DNA of 33,789 nucleotides from Chryseosolibacter histidinae. Lineage in GTDB: Bacteria > Bacteroidota > Bacteroidia > Cytophagales > Cyclobacteriaceae. Numbering within the stretch: the first letter of the stretch is position 1; each line of letters opens with the position of its first letter. The notes under the pieces were generated by a model. It was not told where the DNA came from. It did no database searches and was given only the letters and a program-made list of their open reading frames with translations. The stretch spans positions 1 to 33,789 of the forward strand of contig NZ_JAHESF010000057.1 in assembly GCF_018598225.1 (NCBI RefSeq), read 5' to 3'. Shown in pieces: positions 16,354 to 24,235 of this stretch. A program made the translations under genes and the position numbers.

Positions 16354-16371
16354 TTTCAATAAATATTGAAA
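16354..16371. promoter_or_regulatory. Operator palindrome, copy 2 (TTTCAATA-N2-TATTGAAA)
   Basis: A perfect 8-2-8 inverted repeat lies 18 nt before the ATG of the four-segment membrane protein, in the 43-nt gap after the ferritin-like gene. The same 8-mer arms occur at 17511-17528 before the regulator gene; only the two central bases differ. Confidence 0.75.
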
Positions 16372-16378
16372 GATACGC

Positions 16379-16957
16379 TCAAAAAAAATGTTTTCCGTTG
16401 TTGCAGTAATGGCCTGACTCCTCTACCGGATGTTTTTTATCGAGGTCGATATTATTAAAGCTTTGTTTGGCGCTCCACGAGAACAGCTTTTCAAAAAATG
16501 GAAGCAGCTTGCTGTTGCTGACCCTTTCGGCGAAATACACTTCGTGCTCTTTTTCCTTGATGCCCATCTCGTAGAGAACGGTATCGTGCTCGGTAATGCC
16601 CATGGTGTTGAAGAATTGTTTCATACGGAAGTATTCGCACACATTTCCGCTTTCGAGGCGTCCTGCAAAGTAGAAGGGCATAAAACGCCCGATCACAAAA
16701 CAGCTCCAGGAGATCATTTTGCCGATGATGTGAAACCGCAGCTCATAGTATTTTGATACGGGCACTTCATATTGCTTCATGATGGCCAGCACTTCATGGC
16801 GGTGATTCCACTCGTCAATTTCGATCTGGTGCACAGCCTTTTTTTCTTCTTCGGTTTTTAACGAAGCCGCATGTCCCTGGTAGGCAAACGCTGCCGCTTT
16901 TTCAGCCGAGTATGCCTGTTGCAAAAGGTCGATCAATTCAGGATGATGCAGTTTCAT
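16379..16957 (-). CDS. Diiron ferritin-like / COQ7-type protein, 192 aa
   Basis: A helical protein with the residues of a carboxylate-bridged diiron site: E19 (YSAEKAAAFAY), E49-x-x-H52 (EIDEWNHRHEV), E108 (NVCEYFRM) and E135-x-x-H138 (KEKEHEVYF). This two-fold E plus ExxH layout is that of the ferritin-like superfamily and closely that of COQ7-type hydroxylases. A more hydrophobic stretch at about 80-98 (KMISWSCFVIGRFMPFYFAG) could bind a membrane surface, as COQ7 does. A quinone hydroxylase, a lipid oxidase or an oxidant-handling role are all possible. It follows the regulator gene by 19 nt. Expression control by the regulator is inferred from the operators. Confidence 0.75.
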   Translation of the reverse strand: MKLHHPELIDLLQQAYSAEKAAAFAYQGHAASLKTEEEKKAVHQIEIDEWNHRHEVLAIMKQYEVPVSKYYELRFHIIGKMISWSCFVIGRFMPFYFAGRLESGNVCEYFRMKQFFNTMGITEHDTVLYEMGIKEKEHEVYFAERVSNSKLLPFFEKLFSWSAKQSFNNIDLDKKHPVEESGHYCNNGKHFF

Positions 16958-16976
16958 ATATGTTTTCTGTTTTGGC

Positions 16977-17480
16977 CTACTTCATCATTTTCAGCACGGT
17001 ATTCCAGAACCAGCTTTCTTCCGCTTTGATAAAGGTCTCCAGCAACCCGTCTGATTTCTCCGCAAAGTTTTTCAGTTCCTTGACCACTTTTTTAAATTCC
17101 TTTGCTTCTTCGGAGCCGTCGGTCTGCACGTCGTTCACTTCCTTCAGCACTTTCAGGATCGGCTCCAGCTCACGCTTTCTTCTTTCTTTTGCCACCTGCC
17201 TGGCCAATGCCCACACGTCTTTTTCTGACTTGAAGAACTCCTTACGTTCGCCAGCCACAGACACCCTCGAAATGATCCCCCAATCGAGCAGCGCCCTGAC
17301 GTTCATGTTGGCATTGCCCCGGGAGATCGACAGCTCCTGCATGATCTCTTCTGTAGACAACGCTTTCGGTGAAACCATCAGCAGCGCATGGATCTGCGCC
17401 ATCGTTTTATTCAGTCCCCAGCTATAGCCCAGGTTGCCCCAGGCCTGTATCAGTTCTTCTTTGGCTTCTGTGTATTTCAT
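16977..17480 (-). CDS. GbsR/MarR-type winged-helix transcription regulator
   Basis: From ATG 17478-17480 the product is 167 residues: MKYTEAKEELIQAWGNLGYS, then the winged helix-turn-helix at about 30-85 (LSTEEIMQELSISRGNANMNVRALLDWGIISRV), then a Lys/Glu-rich helical dimerisation part. This is the GbsR-like branch of the MarR superfamily, usually repressors that respond to small molecules. Its promoter (17487-17516) carries an 18-bp palindrome on the -33 element, so negative autoregulation is likely. The diiron gene follows at 19 nt. A second copy of the palindrome precedes the two membrane-protein genes. The effector is not known. Confidence 0.85.
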   Translation of the reverse strand: MKYTEAKEELIQAWGNLGYSWGLNKTMAQIHALLMVSPKALSTEEIMQELSISRGNANMNVRALLDWGIISRVSVAGERKEFFKSEKDVWALARQVAKERRKRELEPILKVLKEVNDVQTDGSEEAKEFKKVVKELKNFAEKSDGLLETFIKAEESWFWNTVLKMMK

Positions 17481-17486
17481 ACGTAA

Positions 17487-17528
17487 CAAAGATAGAGATA
17501 GTTTCGAAACTTTCAATACTTATTGAAA
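17487..17528 (-). promoter_or_regulatory. Regulator promoter with operator copy 1 on its -33 box
   Basis: On the minus strand the -7 element is TATCTTTG (17494-17487), a perfect TAnnTTTG, and a TTG lies 19 nt upstream at 17516-17514. That TTG is part of the palindrome TTTCAATA-CT-TATTGAAA at 17511-17528. A protein bound there would cover the -33 contact. An extra GTTTCGAAAC palindrome lies between the two boxes at 17501-17510. Confidence 0.72.
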
Positions 17529-17536
17529 ATTCATAT

Positions 17537-17606
17537 TTCCCGCAGATCACGCTGATTTTCGCAGATTTAGTGCATGATCTGCGTTCATCTGCGTAATCCG
17601 CGGGAA
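17537..17606. repeat. CGCAGAT palindromic repeat
   Basis: Direct CGCAGAT-type units at 17541, 17550 (CGCTGAT) and 17560 face inverse units ATCTGCG at 17577 and 17587, closed outside by TTCCCGC and GCGGGAA. The whole 70 bp can fold into one hairpin. It ends 7 nt below the stop of the peptidase gene and separates it from the regulator promoter. I know CGCAGAT/ATCTGCG repeats of this type from many intergenic regions of Bacteroidota. Confidence 0.82.
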
Positions 17607-17613
17607 CCTGCAT

Positions 17614-19776
17614 TTAAAGATTTCGAAGCACGAACTCCATCATCAGGGTATATAGGTGCAGTTGGGTTTTCGCGCCGGGAATGCGGTGGTTCTTATCAGG
17701 ATAATAGAACGACTCGAACTGTTTGCCGGCATTGATCAGCGCTTCCTGGAACACCACTGAGTTCTGAAAGTGCACGTTGTCATCGCCCGTACCGTGAATG
17801 AGCAGGAATTTTCCCTGCAACTTGTCAGCATACGTCAAAGGAGAATTATCATCATATCCGCTAGCATTGAGCTGCGGGGTTTGCATGTATCGCTCTGTGT
17901 AAATGTTATCATAAAAACGCCAGTTGGTGACCGGCGACACCGCGATGCCAGCCTTGAACACGCCACCGCCCCGGGTCATCACCAATGACGACATGTAGCC
18001 GCCATAGCTCCAACCCCAGATGCCCAGCCTGGACCCATCCACGTAGTTCAGCGATGCAAAATATTTTCCTGCTGAGATCAGGTCCTCCAGCTCATACTTG
18101 CCGAGTTGTTTATAGGTGAGCTTCTTGAATTTTTCTCCCCGGCTTCCGGTGCCGCGCGTATCGATCACGGCCACGATGTATCCCTTTTGTGTGAGCAGCT
18201 GGTGAAAGTAGAAATGTTTCCCACCCCAGTCGTTGGCGGCATTCTGTGAACCAGGCCCGCTGTACTGGTAGATCATTACGGGATATTTTTTGGCGGCATC
18301 GAAGTTCCGGGGTTTGAGCATGTAACCGTTCAGTTGGGTGCCGTCGTTGCCGCTGAAGGTGAAGAACTCTTTGGTTGCGAGGCCATATTCTTCGCTGGCA
18401 CGTACAAGGCCTTCGTTCTTCTCCAGCACTTTGATCATGCTGTTGCCTTTGGTGCGGTAGAGATTTACCACCGGCGCCTGACTGGCACTGCTGTAATAAT
18501 CAATGTAGAACTGGAAGTCGTTGCTCATGTTCACGGTATGTGTACCCGCAGCCTGTGAAAGCCGGGTCTTCTTTTTACCGTCGAGGCCAATGGAGTAAAA
18601 ATGTTTCTCGAGCGGCGACACTTCCGTGGAGGTGAAATAAAGTGTTTTATTTTTTTCATCGAGGCCCACATATTTCAACACTTCGAAATTGCCCGTGGTG
18701 ATCTGGCGCACGAGCTTTCCGTCTATCGTATAAAGATACAGGTGCTTGTAACCATCGGACTCAGAGCTATAAATAAACTGCTTGCCATCATCCAGGTAAG
18801 TGAGGTCGTCCATGCCTTCGATATCAACATAGGCCTCGTCTTTCTCCGTGAACACGGTCTTCGATTCGCCCGTGGTGGCGTTGGTGTGAATGAGGTCAAA
18901 ATGGTTTTGAAGACGGTTGAGCTTGCAGATAGACAACATGTTCGGGTCTGTCGTCCATTTCACCCGGGGAATGTAAATATCCGTTTCAGTACCGATGTCG
19001 GCTTTTACCTTTTTGCCTGTAGCTACATCGTAAACCCAGATCTCAATCACGGAATTCGCCTCGCCGGGTTTGGGATATTTGTATTTGTAATCTTTGGGAT
19101 AAAGTTGTCCGTTCCACACCTGCATGTTGTATTCCTTCACGGCAGATTCGTCGAAACGATAGTAGGCGATCTTTTTTCCGTCGGGCGACCAGAAGAACGC
19201 GTCAACAAAACCGAACTCTTCTTCATAGACCCAGTCAGTGGTGCCGTTGATGATGGCGTTGAACTTCCCATCGGCCGTTACCTGCGTTTCACTTTTATCG
19301 GCCAGGTTCACCATAAAGAGATTGTTGCTCCTTACAAAAGCCACGCGGCTGGCATCGGGAGAGAAGGCGGCGTAAGACTGCTTGCCACCGCTGGAAAGTT
19401 TGCTCACAGATCGTGAGGGAATATCGTATACATAATACTCCGCTGAATAAGACCGGCGGTAAATGCCTTTATAGTCCGTGCGCAGCAAGAGTTTTTTCTC
19501 ATCGGCGCTGAGCGAATAGCTGTGGATCTCAATTCGGGGATTCAGGGCGGCGCCATCAACGATCGTTTCAACGGCCTGGCCAGTGGTGATATCGTACCGG
19601 ATCACTTTGTTGTCGTCAAGTGCCGAGTAGTACTTGCCGTCGTTCATCCAGTTGATGCCGGTAACCGTGCGGGCCGTAAAAGTGTTTTTGGTGGTGAAGT
19701 CGTCAACGGTGATCATCTTCTGCGAAAATACTGTGGCGGATGAGATGAGCAACAGCATGGATAGTACCTTCTTCAT
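17614..19776 (-). CDS. S9 family dipeptidyl peptidase IV
   Basis: A 720-residue secreted serine peptidase that removes X-Pro or X-Ala dipeptides from peptide N-termini. MKKVLSMLLLISSATVFSQ is a signal peptide. The first two thirds form the DPPIV beta-propeller, including TTDWVYEEEFG, whose Glu pair binds the substrate's amino end. The alpha/beta-hydrolase domain carries the nucleophile S590 (GWSYGGY), D665 or D666 (GTGDDNVHF) and H697 (DKNHRIPG). Length and motifs are complete. It probably acts in the periplasm or at the surface in peptide use. It follows the amidase gene by 45 nt on the same strand. Confidence 0.95.
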   Translation of the reverse strand: MKKVLSMLLLISSATVFSQKMITVDDFTTKNTFTARTVTGINWMNDGKYYSALDDNKVIRYDITTGQAVETIVDGAALNPRIEIHSYSLSADEKKLLLRTDYKGIYRRSYSAEYYVYDIPSRSVSKLSSGGKQSYAAFSPDASRVAFVRSNNLFMVNLADKSETQVTADGKFNAIINGTTDWVYEEEFGFVDAFFWSPDGKKIAYYRFDESAVKEYNMQVWNGQLYPKDYKYKYPKPGEANSVIEIWVYDVATGKKVKADIGTETDIYIPRVKWTTDPNMLSICKLNRLQNHFDLIHTNATTGESKTVFTEKDEAYVDIEGMDDLTYLDDGKQFIYSSESDGYKHLYLYTIDGKLVRQITTGNFEVLKYVGLDEKNKTLYFTSTEVSPLEKHFYSIGLDGKKKTRLSQAAGTHTVNMSNDFQFYIDYYSSASQAPVVNLYRTKGNSMIKVLEKNEGLVRASEEYGLATKEFFTFSGNDGTQLNGYMLKPRNFDAAKKYPVMIYQYSGPGSQNAANDWGGKHFYFHQLLTQKGYIVAVIDTRGTGSRGEKFKKLTYKQLGKYELEDLISAGKYFASLNYVDGSRLGIWGWSYGGYMSSLVMTRGGGVFKAGIAVSPVTNWRFYDNIYTERYMQTPQLNASGYDDNSPLTYADKLQGKFLLIHGTGDDNVHFQNSVVFQEALINAGKQFESFYYPDKNHRIPGAKTQLHLYTLMMEFVLRNL

Positions 19777-19821
19777 AAAATATATAAGCTACAGTTGTTT
19801 AATGCGATAAGTTACGACAGA

Positions 19822-21480
19822 TCAATGGAACAGCGGCGGATGCTTTTCATCCCACTCCGAAGCTTCCTGGTACGCCCTGGCCATTGAAAGGATAGCCGCC
19901 TCGCCATACAGCTTCCCGATGAACGAGATGCTTGTAGGCGAACCGTTGGCATTGAATCCGTTTGGCACCACGGCACAGGGATGACCGGTCAGGTTGGTGG
20001 TCAGCAGCTGTGTGCCGCCAAAGCTGGGCGAAACGATCACATCAAAATCTTTGGTGGCCTGGTGATATTGTTCGATCAGCGTTTGCCGGATGCGCGATGC
20101 GTTGATATAATCTACAGCAGGAATGAACCGCGCCGTTCTGAAGATATTGGGCCACGCGCCTTTGCGCTGATTCGACAACAGGCTGTCGCGGTTGGAGCGG
20201 GTAAGCTCATCGAAGGCAGCGGCAGCTTCGGCCGTAAGCATCAGCCTCACCGCACCTACAGGAATACCGGTGGGCATTTCCACGGCCGTCAGTTGTATGC
20301 CCATCGATCGCAGCACCTCAAGCGCTTTAGCATCGTTGGCTTTGGTGCCATAATCGGCATCGAACGCCGACTTGATGTATCCTACCTTTAATTTTTTCAG
20401 ATCGGTTTTTGCGTTATAGTTGAAGGCCGCGTTGTGCACGGTCTGGTCGAGTCCATCTTCACCCCTGATCGCATTGAACACCAGCGCGCAGTCGAACGCC
20501 GAGCGGCAGATGGGCCCGATCTTGTCCATGCTCCAGCTCAATGCCATGGCACCATGCCTGCTTACGGCACCGAACGTGGGTCGCAGTCCGCTGGCGCCAC
20601 ACCGGGTAGATGGTGACACGATGGAGCCGAGTGTTTCCGTGCCGATGGTAAAGCCGACGAGTCCTGCTACCGTTGCAGAAGCGGATCCGGCAGAAGAACC
20701 ACTGGAGCCTTCTTTCAGGTTCCAGGGATTTTTAGTGACACCACCATACCAGATATCTCCCATCGCCAGCGCGCCCATGGTGAGCTTCACGGTGAGCACC
20801 GCGCCAGCCTCTTCCAGTTTTTTCACCACAGTAGCCACGGTGTTGATGGTTTGATCTTTATACGGTTCTGCACCCCATGTGGTCTTGGTACCTTCTACCG
20901 CCAGCAGGTCTTTGATGCCGTACGGAATGCCGTGCAGCGGACCGCGGTATTTTCCTTTCGTAATTTCTTCATCGGCTTTGCGCGCTTGTGCCAGGGCGGT
21001 TGCCTCCAGCACGGAGATAACACACTTGAGCGTGTCGCCGTATTTTTTGATCCTGTCGAGGTAAAGCTGTGTCAGCTCCAGTGAGGTGATCTTTTTAGCT
21101 TTGATCAGCGAAGCGAGCTTGTACACAGGATAGAAGGCAAGCTCCGAGCGGTCTGATGGCAGGGTTACATCTTTGGGTAAGCCCCAGTCGATGGACTTCT
21201 GCGTGGTCTCGATGCTGAATCCGTGCGGCAGCGGATTGAACAGCAGCGACATGGGCACGCTGTTATCGAGCTTGTACTGGTGCAGGGCAGTGATAGACTT
21301 CTGGTACTCCTGCAGGCCCGTGAGCAGCGAGTCGCGCTCGGCCGGTGTAAAGCGGAGATCGAAGAAGGGTTCGATATCCGCGGTCGGGAATTTCTGCTGC
21401 GCCTGCGATGTGGATATCGTGATGAGCGCAATGAGTATAATAAAAAGCTTGTAAATTGACTGCGGTTTTTTCGACAGCAT
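19822..21480 (-). CDS. Secreted amidase-signature enzyme, 552 aa
   Basis: An amidase-signature hydrolase cleaving amide bonds. The catalytic triad is K190 (GIPYGIKDLL), the cis-Ser S262 in GSSGSSAGSASA and the nucleophile S286 (GTETLGSIVSPS), with the usual spacings. MLSKKPQSIYKLFIILIALI and the following STSQAQQ make a signal peptide, so it is exported, unlike GatA; no GatB or GatC is nearby. ATG 21478-21480 is chosen because the earlier ATG at 21525 would put 15 hydrophobic residues in front of the signal. The substrate is unknown; with the DPPIV gene next to it, peptide or amide scavenging is plausible. Confidence 0.92.
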   Translation of the reverse strand: MLSKKPQSIYKLFIILIALITISTSQAQQKFPTADIEPFFDLRFTPAERDSLLTGLQEYQKSITALHQYKLDNSVPMSLLFNPLPHGFSIETTQKSIDWGLPKDVTLPSDRSELAFYPVYKLASLIKAKKITSLELTQLYLDRIKKYGDTLKCVISVLEATALAQARKADEEITKGKYRGPLHGIPYGIKDLLAVEGTKTTWGAEPYKDQTINTVATVVKKLEEAGAVLTVKLTMGALAMGDIWYGGVTKNPWNLKEGSSGSSAGSASATVAGLVGFTIGTETLGSIVSPSTRCGASGLRPTFGAVSRHGAMALSWSMDKIGPICRSAFDCALVFNAIRGEDGLDQTVHNAAFNYNAKTDLKKLKVGYIKSAFDADYGTKANDAKALEVLRSMGIQLTAVEMPTGIPVGAVRLMLTAEAAAAFDELTRSNRDSLLSNQRKGAWPNIFRTARFIPAVDYINASRIRQTLIEQYHQATKDFDVIVSPSFGGTQLLTTNLTGHPCAVVPNGFNANGSPTSISFIGKLYGEAAILSMARAYQEASEWDEKHPPLFH

Positions 21481-21656
21481 AAGTTCAGGTTTAACAACAA
21501 TAAAGCTAAATAAAGTAAGAACCATTTCAGCAGCTTAAGTGATGAAAGGCAGTAAACTCACCCTTAGTCCCCCTCTTGGGAAGAGAGCGATAGCTGTACC
21601 TGCAGCGTTTGAGCATAGGGGATCATTTGTACAATTTTAAAGAAGCGGGGCATACC

Positions 21657-22643
21657 ATGAGCGAAGACAGCACACACTACGATCTGATCATTATCGGCGC
21701 CGGTCCCATTGGCCTGGCCTGTGGCATTGAAGCGAGCAAAGCAGGTCTCCGCTACCTCATCCTGGAAAAGGGCTGCCTCGTAAATTCACTGTATCATTAT
21801 CCTTTGGGTATGACGTTCTTCTCCACCTCTGAACGGCTGGAGATAGGCGGTGTGCCTTTTATTTCTCACGGGCCGAAGCCCAACCGTTTCGAGGCGCTGG
21901 AATATTATCGCCGGGTGTGCATAAGCTGGCAGCTGAACGTGAAGCTGTACGAGGCTGTAACATCGTCTGTGATCGAGCAGGGCATCCACCAGGTAACGAC
22001 CACGCGTGGCAGGTATAGAGCAAAGGCGCTGGTGCTGGCGTTGGGATTTTATGACCTGCCTTATCTGCTAAACGTGCCGGGAGAAGATCTTCCAAAGGTC
22101 CGGCATTACTACGACGAGCCCCATCCTTATTTCGGCCAGAAGATCATTGTGGTGGGCGCCGCTAACTCTGCCGTTGACGTGGCCCTTGAAACGTGGCGGA
22201 AGGGTGCCGATGTTACCATGGTGATCCGCGAGCAGGGCATCCGCGAAAGCGTCAAGTACTGGGTGAAGCCCGACATCGAGAACAGGATCAAGGAAGGATC
22301 GATCAGAGCGCTCTTCAACTCAAAGGTGCTGAAGATCGATGAACATACCGTAGACATTCGCACACCCGAGGGAGATATAATCCTCGACAATGATTTTGTG
22401 CTGGCGATGACCGGCTATCAGCCACCGTTCGATTTTATGGGATCGCTGGGCATCAAATTTCACGACGACGAATTTCACACCCCTGTATACGATGCGCAAA
22501 CCATGGAGACCAATGTGCCGAGCCTTTACCTGGCCGGCGTGGTTTGCGGAGGATTGAAGACCAACAAGTGGTTCATTGAAAATTCACGCGTGCATGCCGA
22601 GCTGATCATGGCGAACCTCACGCTTAAAAATGGACAGAAATAA
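21657..22643 (+). CDS. ypdA: YpdA-family FAD/NAD(P)H thiol-disulfide reductase
   Basis: A 328-residue flavoprotein. The FAD site is GAGPIGLACGIEASKAG after DLIII, and NAD(P)H binds at VVGAANSAVDVALETWRKG; VLAMTGYQPPFDFM and LYLAGVVCGGLKTNKWFIEN complete the fold. NSLYHYPLGMTFFSTSERLE marks the YpdA (BdrA) group, reductases of bacillithiol disulfide in Firmicutes and present in many Bacteroidota. It has no CxxC pair of the thioredoxin reductase type. ATG 21657 gives the natural start; TTG 21609 adds 16 residues without family support. It stands alone on the plus strand between minus-strand blocks. Confidence 0.88.
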   Translation: MSEDSTHYDLIIIGAGPIGLACGIEASKAGLRYLILEKGCLVNSLYHYPLGMTFFSTSERLEIGGVPFISHGPKPNRFEALEYYRRVCISWQLNVKLYEAVTSSVIEQGIHQVTTTRGRYRAKALVLALGFYDLPYLLNVPGEDLPKVRHYYDEPHPYFGQKIIVVGAANSAVDVALETWRKGADVTMVIREQGIRESVKYWVKPDIENRIKEGSIRALFNSKVLKIDEHTVDIRTPEGDIILDNDFVLAMTGYQPPFDFMGSLGIKFHDDEFHTPVYDAQTMETNVPSLYLAGVVCGGLKTNKWFIENSRVHAELIMANLTLKNGQK

Positions 22644-22644
22644 A

Positions 22645-22672
22645 AGGAGGTTGCCTTTGATGACAACCTCCT
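22645..22672. terminator. Terminator hairpin after the ypdA-like gene
   Basis: AGGAGGTTG at 22645-22653 pairs perfectly with CAACCTCCT at 22664-22672 around a 10-nt loop, followed by GAATTTTAAAA. It begins 1 nt after the ypdA-like stop, and the convergent lipoprotein gene ends about 40 nt further on, so it may serve both. The T run is modest. Confidence 0.7.
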
Positions 22673-22711
22673 GAATTTTAAAACTGGTAATTTATCTTTC
22701 TCTATGAACGA

Positions 22712-23269
22712 TTAATTGTTCAACGCGTTGGCTACAATGGTAGCGTCCACGGTAAATTCTGCTGTGAATTTTACAGGGGTTTTGGTAAGCGATCCATTCA
22801 GGTATAATGTAATGGACAGATTATTTTTCAGAATGGCAGCCATGGCCTGGAGGTCGGTATTGGACACAACCAGCTCTGTTTCTGTTCCAGCATCGGCAGC
22901 AGCCTTGATATTGAAATTAGTGATGCTGGCGATCTCGATGGCGTTAGCCGCACTTCCTGTAGCAGAATAGCTCACCTTTGAAAGCGGTGTAGTAGCAGCT
23001 TCGCCACTGTAATTCTTGATCTTGAAGGTGATCTTGTTCACAGTGAAGCTCTTCAGGTTGTCTTTGTACTTCTCGATCTCTGCGTTTGAGGTAGCATCTA
23101 CTACCAGTGATTTGCTATACGTCACATTTTGATTTGTGCCCGTTTCATCTACAGTAATTGAAGTGGTTACGGGTTCATTGATGGTGACGTCACCGAGTTC
23201 ATCGCAGCTTGTGAGCACTACAGCTGTAAAAATGAAGATAGCCAACGATCTTAAGACAAGGTTTTTCAT
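22712..23269 (-). CDS. Lipoprotein of unknown function, 185 aa
   Basis: MKNLVLRSLAIFIFTAVVLT leads to SC with the lipidated Cys at residue 22 (VLTSC lipobox). The mature part is about 163 residues, rich in Thr, Ser, Ala and Asn with alternating hydrophobic residues, so probably a beta-sandwich domain; segments are SKSLVVDATSNAEIEKYKDN, NKITFKIKNYSG and VKFTAEFTVDATIV. No family is recognised. It is transcribed alone toward the terminator at 22645. The aspartates after the Cys (SCDELGD) may act as a surface-export signal as in some Bacteroidota; that is inference. Confidence 0.8.
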   Translation of the reverse strand: MKNLVLRSLAIFIFTAVVLTSCDELGDVTINEPVTTSITVDETGTNQNVTYSKSLVVDATSNAEIEKYKDNLKSFTVNKITFKIKNYSGEAATTPLSKVSYSATGSAANAIEIASITNFNIKAAADAGTETELVVSNTDLQAMAAILKNNLSITLYLNGSLTKTPVKFTAEFTVDATIVANALNN

Positions 23270-23305
23270 AAAATAAATAGGGGTTTAATAGATGATTTGA
23301 TTTTT

Positions 23306-23332
23306 GAAAGTTATGCGTGTATAAAAGGGCAA
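23306..23332 (-). promoter_or_regulatory. Possible promoter of the lipoprotein gene
   Basis: On the minus strand 23313-23306 reads TAACTTTC (7 of 8 to the fixed -7 positions counted with its two free bases), with TTG at 23332-23330 spaced 16 nt upstream. The spacing is a little short, so this is a weak call. Confidence 0.35.
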
Positions 23333-23360
23333 CTAAGGTAAAGAAAAATTACCAATCGGT

Positions 23361-24233
23361 TTATACCCATTGCCGCAGAATGGAAACCACTTGTGAGACA
23401 TATCCACCGCCAAAAAGATTTACATGCACCATCAAAGGATACAGGTTATAAATATCGAAACGTTCTGCATATCCCGGTGCAAGTGCAAAAGCCTCGTGGT
23501 AACTGTTATAAAATTCATCTGAAAAACCTCCAAAAAGTGTTGTAAACGCAATTTCTGCTTCGCGATGGCCATAATACACCGCCGGGTCGATCAGGCAGGG
23601 TCTTCCTTTATCATTTGTGATGAGATTCCCACTCCACAGGTCCCCGTGCAGCAGGCAGGGCTTTTCTTCCGGAAGCAGATCACCCAGTTTGTTGTACAAT
23701 ATGCTGAACAGCATGACCGTGTCCACGTTGATCTTACCACGATCCAGGGCCAGCTTTACCTGAGCTTCCAGGCGTTGCGTGATAAAAAAATCCGTCCATT
23801 TTTCTGTGCGTGTATTTTGCTGTGGCAGTGAGCCGATGTAGTTGGCGTGATCCAGTCCATAAGTGGGCGCTGTGTGTTTATGCAGGTTGGCGAGCTGCTG
23901 CCCGAGGTCTGTCCAGTAAGTGCCAGCCTGCGGGTGCTCTTCCACAAACTCCAGCACCAGAAATTGCAAAGACCCGGCCACCCCTTCAGTGATCACTTCG
24001 GGTATGTATATGTCTCCCGCGTTGCGCAGCAGCTTCAATCCTTTTGCTTCCGCGATAAACATGCCCGGAAATTTTGCTGCGTCATTCCATTTCAGAAAAA
24101 GATCACCAGTCCGGGTCTTCAATCGTCCGCCATGGTTGATGCATCCGCCACCGCAAAAAGAAAAATCCGTGGGGTTGCTACTCACGGACTCTTCCAGTTG
24201 TTTTAGAATGACCGATGGAACTGACGAGAGCAT
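23361..24233 (-). CDS. Fructosamine kinase family protein, 290 aa
   Basis: A kinase-like protein of the fructosamine-3-kinase/ketosamine kinase family, which phosphorylates sugars attached to protein amines so they fall off. The family core is visible: FCGGGCINHGGRLKTRTGDLFLKWN at the start (nucleotide loop and Lys), the catalytic HGDLWSGN and the metal-binding DPAVYYGHREAE. Length is typical. ATG 24231-24233 follows 2 nt after the TonB receptor stop; GTG 24239 would overlap it. The two genes are therefore coupled, though their functional link is not obvious. Confidence 0.93.
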   Translation of the reverse strand: MLSSVPSVILKQLEESVSSNPTDFSFCGGGCINHGGRLKTRTGDLFLKWNDAAKFPGMFIAEAKGLKLLRNAGDIYIPEVITEGVAGSLQFLVLEFVEEHPQAGTYWTDLGQQLANLHKHTAPTYGLDHANYIGSLPQQNTRTEKWTDFFITQRLEAQVKLALDRGKINVDTVMLFSILYNKLGDLLPEEKPCLLHGDLWSGNLITNDKGRPCLIDPAVYYGHREAEIAFTTLFGGFSDEFYNSYHEAFALAPGYAERFDIYNLYPLMVHVNLFGGGYVSQVVSILRQWV

Positions 24234-24235
24234 GG

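Noticed and set aside
18601-19416. A 271-codon plus-strand frame inside the DPPIV gene
   Set aside because: Antisense to the conserved propeller; no motif or start context.
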